From positions 1 to 24,957 of IMG/VR virus record IMGVR_UViG_3300021440_000113: 24,957 bases of DNA; one strand, 5' to 3'. The translations under genes were made by a program, and so were the position numbers. The notes under the pieces are model-generated. The model was not told the origin of the DNA and searched no databases. It saw only the letters and a program-made list of their open reading frames with translations. This stretch comes from a virus. Shown piece by piece: positions 8,766-14,900 of the stretch. Each line of letters opens with the position of its first letter. Position 1 is the first letter of the stretch.

Positions 8766-8803
8766 GAACCCCGCGCTTGACAAAGGCGCGGGGTTCTTCT
8801 TTT
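8766..8803 (+). terminator. Rho-independent terminator after the capsid gene
   Basis: GAACCCCGCGC (8766-8776) pairs perfectly with GCGCGGGGTTC (8786-8796) over 11 bp, with a 9-base loop and a TTCTTTT tail. It lies 24 bases after the capsid stop and just before the first tRNA. Partial read-through could still feed the tRNA cluster. Confidence 0.93.
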
Positions 8804-8816
8804 GTGGGCCTCGTCC

Positions 8817-8891
8817 AGCAGGATAGAGTAACGGTAACTCAAGACTCTCATAAGGTCTGGCTTCGGGTTCGATTCCCGATCCTGCTTCCAA
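8817..8891 (+). tRNA. tRNA with CAT anticodon (elongator Met, or Ile2 if lysidine-modified)
   Basis: A full cloverleaf can be drawn. The acceptor AGCAGGA/TCCTGCT is followed by T and an encoded CCA. The D stem is GAGT/ACTC with GG in the loop. The anticodon stem is AGACT/GGTCT with loop CTCATAA, and the T arm is TCGGG-TTCGATT-CCCGA. The A1-T72 pair argues against an initiator tRNA. CAT could also be tRNA-Ile2 after lysidine modification; sequence alone does not settle this. Confidence 0.93.
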
Positions 8892-8908
8892 TTTCTGTTC
8901 TTTCTACG

Positions 8909-8995
8909 GGTAGTTACTCAAGCGGCCAACGAGGGTTGACTGTAAATCAACCGAGCGTCAGCTCTTCGGTGGTTCAAATCCATCACTGCCCACCA
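8909..8995 (+). tRNA. tRNA-Tyr (GTA)
   Basis: The acceptor GGGTAGT/ACTGCCC carries one G-T pair, discriminator A and encoded CCA. The anticodon arm is GTTGA-CTGTAAA-TCAAC, giving GTA. A long variable arm follows, as expected for bacterial class II tRNA-Tyr. The T arm is GGTGG-TTCAAAT-CCATC. Length is 87 bases. Confidence 0.96.
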
Positions 8996-9005
8996 TTTGT
9001 CAGAA

Positions 9006-9130
9006 GCGTGCAAGCTCACGCCCGAGGTATCGCCGCTCGCTGTGTCGTCCAAACTTATTAAACAAAGCCCGATCACAACAAGCGCAGCGATACACGGTCA
9101 GGCCCATCCCGGAGTCGCGCCCGGGCTGAC
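9006..9130 (+). ncRNA. Unidentified non-coding stretch with strong predicted stems inside the tRNA cluster
   Basis: No cloverleaf or credible gene fits here, but consecutive helices do. Stem 1 is GCGTG/CACGC (9006-9010, 9017-9021). Stem 2 is GTATCGC (9027-9033) with GCGATAC (9087-9093), continuing inward as CGCT (9034-9037) with AGCG (9081-9084) past a 2-base CA bulge, and further as TGTG (9041-9044) with CACA (9074-9077). Stem 3 is GTCAG (9097-9101) with CTGAC (9126-9130), and after a 6-base bulge CCCGG (9108-9112) with CCGGG (9121-9125) closing an 8-base loop. Such dense pairing suggests a structured RNA. It may be a free-standing ncRNA, a processing element or part of a larger RNA continuing past tRNA-Thr. 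I do not recognise the family. Confidence 0.5.
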
Positions 9131-9137
9131 ATCAATT

Positions 9138-9213
9138 CAGGAGGTCGCCCAGAGGGATGGGCTACGGGTCGCGCCCGAATACACCGAGGTTTATCTCTCG
9201 GTCCTCCTGTCCA
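9138..9213 (+). tRNA. Aberrant tRNA or tRNA-like element (possible CGC anticodon)
   Basis: A 76-base element with a perfect acceptor CAGGAGG/CCTCCTG, then T and encoded CCA. A D-like arm GCCC-AGAGGGAT-GGGC follows the acceptor. The T position carries an unusual ACCGAG/CTCGGT stem with an 8-base loop (GTTTATCT) instead of the normal 5-bp stem and TTCRANN loop. The anticodon hairpin folds best as CGGG-TCGCG-CCCG; forcing a 7-base loop gives CGC (Ala) with an A-A mismatch in the stem. The G3-T70 pair needed by AlaRS is absent. It could be a decayed tRNA, a tRNA mimic or part of the neighbouring structured RNA. Overall length and ends are convincing; identity is not. Confidence 0.45.
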
Positions 9214-9218
9214 TTTAA

Positions 9219-9294
9219 GCTGCTGTAGCTCAGTTGGAAGAGCGGCTGTTTTGTAAACAGCTGGTCGTAGGTTCAACCCCTACCAGTAGCTCCA
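9219..9294 (+). tRNA. tRNA-Thr (TGT)
   Basis: The acceptor is GCTGCTG/CAGTAGC with discriminator T and encoded CCA. The D arm is GCTC-AGTTGGAA-GAGC. The anticodon arm is GCTGT-TTTGTAA-ACAGC, giving TGT. The T arm is GTAGG-TTCAACC-CCTAC. It is a canonical 76-base tRNA starting 5 bases after the tRNA-like element. Confidence 0.96.
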
Positions 9295-9302
9295 ATTCGG
9301 TT

Positions 9303-9455
9303 GCTAGTACGACCCGTGAAAACTAGCTATACCCGATCCGAGTTTTAGATTCGGCGGTCGCTCAGTGAGCGCCCGAGCCCAAGAAAGCATCGGGACTATT
9401 TAAGGAACCGGGACGACACTAAACCAAGTTGATGGGCGAGTTAACGCGCCGTCGT
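9303..9455 (+). ncRNA. Second hairpin-rich non-coding stretch between tRNA-Thr and tRNA-Gln
   Basis: The 194 bases between these tRNAs contain no credible gene or cloverleaf. Successive helices can be drawn: GCTAG/CTAGC (9303-9307, 9323-9327); CCGAG/TTCGG with a 7-base loop (9338-9342, 9350-9354); CGCTC/GAGCG with a 3-base loop (9359-9363, 9367-9371); CCCGA/TCGGG (9372-9376, 9390-9394); ACGAC/GTCGT (9413-9417, 9451-9455) enclosing GGCG/CGCC (9435-9438, 9447-9450). Individual stems are short, so chance pairing is possible. The cluster, beside the element at 9006-9130, suggests a folded RNA. From 9456 to 9488 I see nothing specific. Confidence 0.35.
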
Positions 9456-9488
9456 AAACATACTTGATCGAGCCCGATTCTTTACTTC

Positions 9489-9565
9489 TGCGGGATCGTC
9501 TAACTTTGGTAGGACAGCGGACTTTGAATCCGTGAATGGTTGTTCGACCCAACCTCCCGCAGCCA
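9489..9565 (+). tRNA. tRNA-Gln (TTG)
   Basis: The acceptor is TGCGGGA/TCCCGCA with discriminator G and encoded CCA. The D stem is GTCT/GGAC with a 10-base loop. The anticodon arm is GCGGA-CTTTGAA-TCCGT, giving TTG. The T arm is GGTTG-TTCGACC-CAACC. A T-A first pair is usual for tRNA-Gln. Confidence 0.95.
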
Positions 9566-9566
9566 A

Positions 9567-9643
9567 GCGCTCATGGTGTTTAACAGTTAGCACGCGAGTT
9601 TTCCACACTTGTCGTGAGGGTGCAACTCCCTCTGAGCGCTCCA
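9567..9643 (+). tRNA. tRNA-Gly (TCC)
   Basis: The acceptor is GCGCTCA/TGAGCGC with discriminator T and encoded CCA. The D stem is GTGT/GCAC. The anticodon arm is CGAGT-TTTCCAC-ACTTG, giving TCC. The T stem is GAGGG/CCCTC. The T loop is TGCAACT, with G in place of the near-universal T55. Only one base separates it from tRNA-Gln, so the pair is cotranscribed and processed together. Confidence 0.93.
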
Positions 9644-9646
9644 CTT

Positions 9647-9704
9647 TGCTTGTTCCGTCTGAGCTGCATCCGCCGTGTACCGGGAGCAGACGGAACAAGC
9701 ACCA
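9647..9704 (+). repeat. Long hairpin ending in ACCA at the 3' end of the tRNA cluster
   Basis: TGCTTGTTCCGTCTG (9647-9661) and CAGACGGAACAAGCA (9687-9701) form a perfect 15-bp stem with a 25-base loop. The last A with the next three bases gives ACCA (9701-9704), so the 3' end looks like a tRNA acceptor: GCTTGTT/AACAAGC plus A and CCA. There is no D, anticodon or T arm. No strong T-tract follows (AATTTAATT), so it is a poor intrinsic terminator. It may be a transcript-end stabiliser or a CCA-ended minihelix. Confidence 0.8.
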
Positions 9705-9710
9705 ATTTAA

Positions 9711-9740
9711 TTGACACCGACCCGCAGACTAGGCTAGCTT
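9711..9740 (+). promoter_or_regulatory. Candidate sigma70-type promoter upstream of the 154-aa gene
   Basis: A perfect TTGACA (9711-9716) is followed 18 bases later by TAGCTT (9735-9740), which matches 3 of 6 bases of a -10 box. Transcription would then begin near 9747, only a few bases before the ATG at 9751, so the message would be almost leaderless. It lies just after the tRNA cluster, where a new transcription unit is expected. Confidence 0.5.
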
Positions 9741-9750
9741 TTCATCGCAC

Positions 9751-10215
9751 ATGAAACGCTTCTTTCTGGCGGACAACGCGATTCGATCCATCAAGTTCGG
9801 TGACTTCGTTACCGTCTTCGACGTGATCGACCAGATTGGCGGCGCGTGGTACGGAGTGTATGCGACGGACGACGAAGCTCTCCTCGCGGCCATCGAAAAA
9901 GATGGTCCTCGTCTCGGGGTCAGTGAGATCACCGAGGACGAGTACAACGCGCAGCTTAAAAAAAAAGTAAACTCTTCGAGCAATACTTTTCGCTCGGAGG
10001 TCCTGAGAATCCCCTTGCCGTCCCAAAACCAAAGAAATGTGGTAGTTGCGGGAAAAGCGTCGGGGGCAGTCTTGTCAACAAAGGGTACTTCTGAACCCCT
10101 CCCCTCGGTAGCGGATAGGCCTACGGTGGAAGCGGTCGTCACCGTTGGAGAAGCAGATTACATCGAGCCGCTTGACATTGCCAAGCCTGTCTCCAAGAAA
10201 GCCAAGCGCAAATGA
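9751..10215 (+). CDS. Virion-region protein of unknown function (154 aa), with predicted -1 frameshift site
   Basis: I do not recognise this protein. Residues 1-72 form a compact-looking alpha/beta domain (FGDFVTVFDVIDQIGGAWYG, then TDDEALLAAIEKDG and SEITEDEYNAQLKKK). Residues 73-115 are Ser/Gln/Arg/Val-rich, low in order and use otherwise rare AGA and AGG codons. The end (VSKKAKRK) is basic. Its TGA (10213-10215) overlaps the next gene's ATG as ATGA, which supports the in-frame C-terminus as real. The stretch that looks poorly coded is exactly where the -1 frame looks well coded (see 9958-10000 and 9966-10094). The place between capsid and connector-like genes suggests a head accessory or head-tail joining part, but this is inference. 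Confidence 0.75.
   Translation: MKRFFLADNAIRSIKFGDFVTVFDVIDQIGGAWYGVYATDDEALLAAIEKDGPRLGVSEITEDEYNAQLKKKVNSSSNTFRSEVLRIPLPSQNQRNVVVAGKASGAVLSTKGTSEPLPSVADRPTVEAVVTVGEADYIEPLDIAKPVSKKAKRK
9958..10000 (+). promoter_or_regulatory. Predicted -1 programmed ribosomal frameshift signal
   Basis: In-frame codons AAA AAA AAA form a run of nine A (9958-9966), containing the slippery pattern A-AAA-AAA. After a 6-base spacer (GTAAAC, 9967-9972) a 9-bp stem-loop can form: T9973-C9981 with G9992-G10000, core CTTCGAGC/GCTCGGAG with two G-T pairs in the full stem and a 10-base loop. Slippery run, spacer of 5-9 bases and downstream stem is the standard -1 frameshift layout, as in bacterial dnaX. Transcriptional slippage on the A run could give the same product. 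Not tested. Confidence 0.6.
9966..10094 (+). CDS. -1 frame extension giving an alternative 114-aa product with a CxxC motif
   Basis: If ribosomes slip back one base on the A run, residues 1-72 of the upstream gene are joined to 42 new residues ending at TGA 10092-10094. The new tail reads SKLFEQYFSLGGPENPLAVP followed by KPKKCGSCGKSVGG and a short end. It has a CxxC knuckle flanked by Lys and Gly, as in half of a zinc ribbon. Codon choice in this frame over 9967-10091 looks more like neighbouring genes than the zero frame does. The alternative explanation is a one-base error in the homopolymer, which would make this the only true product. The ATGA overlap at the end of the zero frame argues that both ends are used. 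Confidence 0.45.
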   Translation, partial: SKLFEQYFSLGGPENPLAVPKPKKCGSCGKSVGGSLVNKGYF

Positions 10216-11342
10216 CCTATCTCGAATTCAAGCAGGAGGTTCGAAAGCTCCTCTCCGACGTAACCCCGGACGAATCCCTCGCGGCTTCGTGCGTAGCTGA
10301 TTACGTTAAGGCCAAGATTGTCCGTGAAGTTGACAAGGACCTGACCCTTTCGTCCTCGTACTGGTCCAGCTTTCTCAGCCTGAAGCGCCGCCTAGCTGGA
10401 TTCGACGTACTCACTCTTCCGGAAACCTTCGAGCAGGACGTCAAAGACCTCCTGACCGTGGATGCCAATCGCCGTGGCATCGAGACTTTCATCTCGCGGC
10501 AGATCATCAACGGTCGAACGGAGATCGAGAGCCTGAACACCGCTGCCGAGAAGTGGATGCGACAGGCGGTCATCGACTTACAGTCCCACATCCCGGGCTA
10601 TCGGATTGGCCAGCAAAGCTGCTATTGGTCTACGGATGGTAGCCGCTTCGGCCAGTGCCTCCGAGCCCGCCTGCCCGACGGGGCTGCGTTGAAGGATATC
10701 TATTACGTTCGTGCTGTGCCAGACCTTGAGGAAGGCGTGGCCTATTCGGCGAATGAGTACGTGCTGTCCAATAATCGAATCTATAAGGTCGTGGTTGGCG
10801 GTACCCTGCTTCCGGGCGAACTTGGAGACGGACTCCAAACGGATACTTGTTCTGATCCAGCACTTTGCGCCACTTGCCCTTCGGTCATTGCGCCAGAAAC
10901 ACTGGGTAGCCTGAGCTTCAACTACGCCGGGGAAGAGATTGCTGCCCGGTCCAAGGTTCAGGTTATTTCGTGGACCCGTCGCAACGAGATCGCCTCGGCT
11001 CCTAATAAGAGTTGTGGTACCGATCCACTGATCAACATCAACGCTCCGGCCACCGTGGCCATTGACCCCGAGTCCTACTCGGCCTACTTCTGGCCCCACC
11101 CGGACGGGAATCATTACTTCCTCGTGACGTGGAACGGGATCAACTTTGACTTTGAAGACGGCGATGAAATCCCGTTGGACGAGGGGGCGCAAGCTGCCGT
11201 TGCTGAGTACGTCCGAGCCCACCTAGACCGGGAATCCGACGACCGCCAGCGCAGCAGAGAATTTCTTACCGCTTACATTGGGCTACGCGCTCGCCTGTTC
11301 GTGGACTTCAAAGAACGTAAGAGTGTTAAGTTTAACCGATGA
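10212..11342 (+). CDS. Probable head-tail connector or virion structural protein (376 aa)
   Basis: The start ATG overlaps the previous stop and the stop TGA overlaps the next ATG at 11339, so three genes are coupled. The N-terminal ~110 residues and the last ~60 are helical. They look alike: one has AASCVADYVKAKIVREVDKD then SFLSLKRRL, the other AAVAEYVRAHLDRESDDRQR then IGLRARL, which suggests an internal repeat. Between them lies a beta-rich region with seven Cys in the whole protein, including the cluster CSDPALCATCP (about residues 215-225). Helical bundles joined by a beta insertion occur in adaptor or gatekeeper proteins of the neck, and the position downstream of capsid fits. No family-specific motif was found, so the role is inferred from context. 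Confidence 0.65.
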   Translation: MTYLEFKQEVRKLLSDVTPDESLAASCVADYVKAKIVREVDKDLTLSSSYWSSFLSLKRRLAGFDVLTLPETFEQDVKDLLTVDANRRGIETFISRQIINGRTEIESLNTAAEKWMRQAVIDLQSHIPGYRIGQQSCYWSTDGSRFGQCLRARLPDGAALKDIYYVRAVPDLEEGVAYSANEYVLSNNRIYKVVVGGTLLPGELGDGLQTDTCSDPALCATCPSVIAPETLGSLSFNYAGEEIAARSKVQVISWTRRNEIASAPNKSCGTDPLININAPATVAIDPESYSAYFWPHPDGNHYFLVTWNGINFDFEDGDEIPLDEGAQAAVAEYVRAHLDRESDDRQRSREFLTAYIGLRARLFVDFKERKSVKFNR

Positions 11343-11872
11343 ACGCGGACAACATTGAGTTTCGATACTCCATCCCGGGGGCCGGGCAGGGCGACCTGCT
11401 TGGTCAGGGCGACCCCAACGATTCTCTCGGAGGCTACATGGCGGTAACCGAGCTTCCTTCCAACGTAGTTCATGCCTTGTTCGACGCAGTGACGCCATCC
11501 GAGAACAACGCCCACAAGGTAGAATATCGCTGCTTGTTCGTGACCAATACCCACCCTACGGACACGTGGTATAGCGCCAAGCTTTGGCTATCAAATGAAG
11601 TTGTTGGAGGGGCGGACCTATTTGTCGGGCTAGACGCGGCTGGAATTGTACAAGGAGACGCTGTTACGGCCCAAGCCTTCGAGGCCACCAACGAAGAGGA
11701 CGTCCCGGTAGGCGTGGTCTTCACCCAGCCCACAACTAGTTCTAGGCTCTCTGTTGGCTCAATCGGAGCCGGCGAGGCTGTCGCTATCTGGCTACGGCGC
11801 GAGGCTCTAGGCGGAGCCCCGAAACACCTTGACGGAGCCACCATTCAATTCTCCGGCGAAATCAGCGGTTGA
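11339..11872 (+). CDS. Virion structural protein with predicted beta-sandwich domain (177 aa)
   Basis: The sequence opens with NIEFRYSIPGAGQGDLLGQG and continues DPNDSLGGYM. It then has alternating strands: EYRCLFVTNTHPTDTW, KLWLSNEVVGGADLFVGLDA, and near the end GSIGAGEAVAIWLRREA. This pattern (FR.S.G....dP..SLGG, then EYRC.fV.NTH, then an IGAGE.vaIWLRR ending) recurs in small structural proteins of other tailed phages, from memory; I cannot give a defined function. A decoration, neck or fibre-base role is plausible. It begins by ATGA overlap with the upstream gene and is followed by a 37-base gap before the first large fibre gene, in which I see no clear promoter. Confidence 0.65.
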   Translation: MNADNIEFRYSIPGAGQGDLLGQGDPNDSLGGYMAVTELPSNVVHALFDAVTPSENNAHKVEYRCLFVTNTHPTDTWYSAKLWLSNEVVGGADLFVGLDAAGIVQGDAVTAQAFEATNEEDVPVGVVFTQPTTSSRLSVGSIGAGEAVAIWLRREALGGAPKHLDGATIQFSGEISG

Positions 11873-11909
11873 CTTAGTATCCCATTTTAACACCCTACAT
11901 AAGTAGAGC

Positions 11910-14900
11910 ATGAGCAACAATTACAAGGATTTCTCCGAGTCGGCCTTAGCCTCCGGCATCACTTCTGGAGCCACGTCTCTTTCGGTCACTACGGGGCACG
12001 GCATTAAGTTCCCTTCGCCGCCGTTTAAGGCTGTAATCTGGAACAAGACGGACTATGCCCGCCCGTCACTCGATCCTTCGGTCGAGAAAATCCTTGTCAC
12101 TTCCCGCACCGGCGACGTCTTTAGCTCGATCACTCGCGGAATCGACGGCTCGTCGGCTGCGGCTCATAACGCTACCGGAAAGATTTACGGTATCCTCCAT
12201 ACGATCCTTTCCGCTGATCTTCAGGATGCCCTAGCCACGCGCACGTTTAGCGGGGCCGGGGTCCCCGGAGTCGGAGTTGGTACCAACGGTGATTTCTACA
12301 TCAACGAGACCAACGGAGATCACTACAAGAAGAACGGTGGCGCTTGGTCTCTGATCGGAAACATTCGTGGTCCGGCAGGTCCGGCCGGAGCTGGATATTA
12401 CGCCACAGCTTCGGATACTTTTGCGATGCCTCCCCTCGGCGGAAGCGTCTCGGTTACCACTCAAACGGGGCTAGCATACACGGTTGGTTCCCGAGTCCGT
12501 TTTGCAGACAGCACCTATCCGGAACTCTATTTCTTCGAAGGCACTGTAAACACTTACGTTTCCGGAACCGGAGTTCTGGGATTGGAAGTTGACTTGGTTA
12601 GTGATTCGGGTCCCGCGCTTCGGGGGCCGTGGACTATCAATCTAGCCGGGGCTCAGGGTTCGGGGTATCGTACAGTTAGTAACACCAACACCATCGTCTC
12701 TACGGGAACGAAGGTCTTCTCGGTTTTTCGCGGACTCGCTTATCTTCCGGGAGCGCGCGTTCGGGTGTCTCGTTCTAGTACCCCTTCTACCTACCTCGAA
12801 GGCGTTGTTACTGATTACACGGGTGGAACCCTGACAGTCGATGTCGATGTTGTTTCTGGTAGCGGAGTATACGGTTCTTGGAACATCAATGTTGCCGGTG
12901 AGCCGGGTACTGGAACCGGCGGCAGCGGAGCGATCAAGGTTGATTCGATCAACGACCTTGAGATTTTGAACGTTGCTGGTATCGACGATTTTTCTATCGT
13001 CGAGGTTCTTGGATACTGGGAGCCGGGAGATGGGGGTGGCGGAAGTTTCTTCTATAACTCTTCTGATACCCGGCCAGCAAACGGTGTTACTATCTATTCT
13101 GCCACCGGTGGTGGCGGTCGCTGGACCCGTCGAATGGATGGGGATATCCTTAACGTTAAGTGGGCCGGGGCCATCGGAGATAACGTAACCAACCCGATCG
13201 GCTCTACTAGAGCTGCAAAGTTTAACTCGTACGCGTCGGCCAACGGATGGTACGCGTCGATGTTCACCGGTACTGACGAGAATGACTATGCTGCCATTCA
13301 GCTAGTCTCTTGGCTAGCTGGGATCAACCGGTACACTGCCACGGACGGTGGTCGTAATCAATGCCGAGTATACATTCCGGTCGGTCGATACATGATCAAT
13401 CGAGAAATCTGGGCTACTCCGCAGGACGCATCCGGAGTCTCGATTCAGCAGTTCAGCGCTCCGTATTTCCAAGGAGACGGTTGGAACGGTACAATTCTTC
13501 GGGCCACGTCTGCCATGTTCAACAAGGCGATGTTTCGCCTAGACGGACATTATCAGACGCACTTCAAAGACATTCAGCTTGAGGGCCCCGGGCGAGTTAA
13601 TTACCACGCGGTTCAAAACAGCCTCGGTCATACACCCTTCGAAACGTTGGAGGTGTCTGACGCGTACAACGCTCAGAACACAGTCGGTATTAACCATCCC
13701 TCCGGTAATAGCGGACTCCAACTCGAAAACGTAACTGTTCAATCGTTCTTCGTCGGACTCGACCTCGGTCGTCCTCAGCTAAACTTTAATGGAAGTTTTG
13801 TTACGTGGGGCGGGAATGGGGACGATGTCGCATTTGACCACACCCTAATTATTGGATGCCATATTGGTGTCCGCGGTCGTGAGCCGAACGTCCTTATCAC
13901 ATCCGCCAAGGACAGTGCTATCTGGGGCCACACGATTGCTGGTTTCTACAGCCAGAGTTCTCCGTCGGTCAATACGACCATGTCGTGGAACCTGAGTAAT
14001 TTTTACTTCGGGACCTCGATTCAGCCCAGCGTACAGCAGACCGGCGTAGTTACCGGGGTTTCTGGAAATAATATAACGGTATCTCTAAATGACCGTACCG
14101 TAAACACTTACCTCGGTATTACGGGTAGTGCTCGAAAGATGCAGCCTGTGTTTGACATGGACTGCATCATCGAGGGAAACGGGTCGTATGGCCTTTCGGG
14201 AGGAAGTTTCCAGACTCCGTTTTCTACCCCGCTAACAAAGGTTCTAACGGGTACGACCATCTCTGGAGGTAGCACGACCATCACGGTACAGGATTTCAAT
14301 ACTGTAACGGTTGGTGCGAAAGTCGTCTTCGGATGGTTTGGAGCCGGTCTTCGATACACCCGGTTCAATGCGAGCATGTGCCGGTGGGAAGCGAATCCTC
14401 AAAGTTTCTTCGAGGCTAATTCACCCGATATCGCAATTGCGGCTATCTGCAGCGGTAACGCGGAACACCTCGTTTCCAACGGGCAGATTACGCATAACAT
14501 GCAGCCTGTTCGCGGTACCTTTACCTCGGATAATTGGTGGTTGAAAAACATCCCCGTATGGGTTCTCCCCTCCGGCGGCAGCTGGCAGGCCTCGCTGACG
14601 TCTACGGAGACGCTATATCAATGTGTAACTCCGATCATTCAGGCCAACGGTGGAAGTCAGATTTGGTTTAAGTCAAACAACGATCGCTACTTTGCCGATC
14701 CGCTTATTCGATCTGGATACGGCGGCCCTACCGGGGGGTTTCATACTTCTTGCGTAATCGAAAACTCTACGGTTAATAACGTGTTCGGGTTCCGCTTGGA
14801 CGAGTTCGGACAATCTATTCCGGGTCAGGTGCTTCGGCGTCCATATCGAGTTTCGTATTCCGATCTAGGTCCGACATGGGAACAGCCAGTCTTTAGTCAC

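Noticed and set aside
8777-8805. TTGACA with TTTTGT 17 bases later as a promoter for the tRNAs
   Set aside because: The TTGACA lies in the loop of the terminator hairpin and the -10 is a part of its T-tract. The match is probably incidental.
9338-9354. Hairpin resembling an anticodon arm with TTA (ochre suppressor)
   Set aside because: CCGAG-TTTTAGA-TTCGG looks like an anticodon arm, but no acceptor, D or T arm with CCA can be placed around it. It is better seen as one of several stems in the hairpin-rich stretch.
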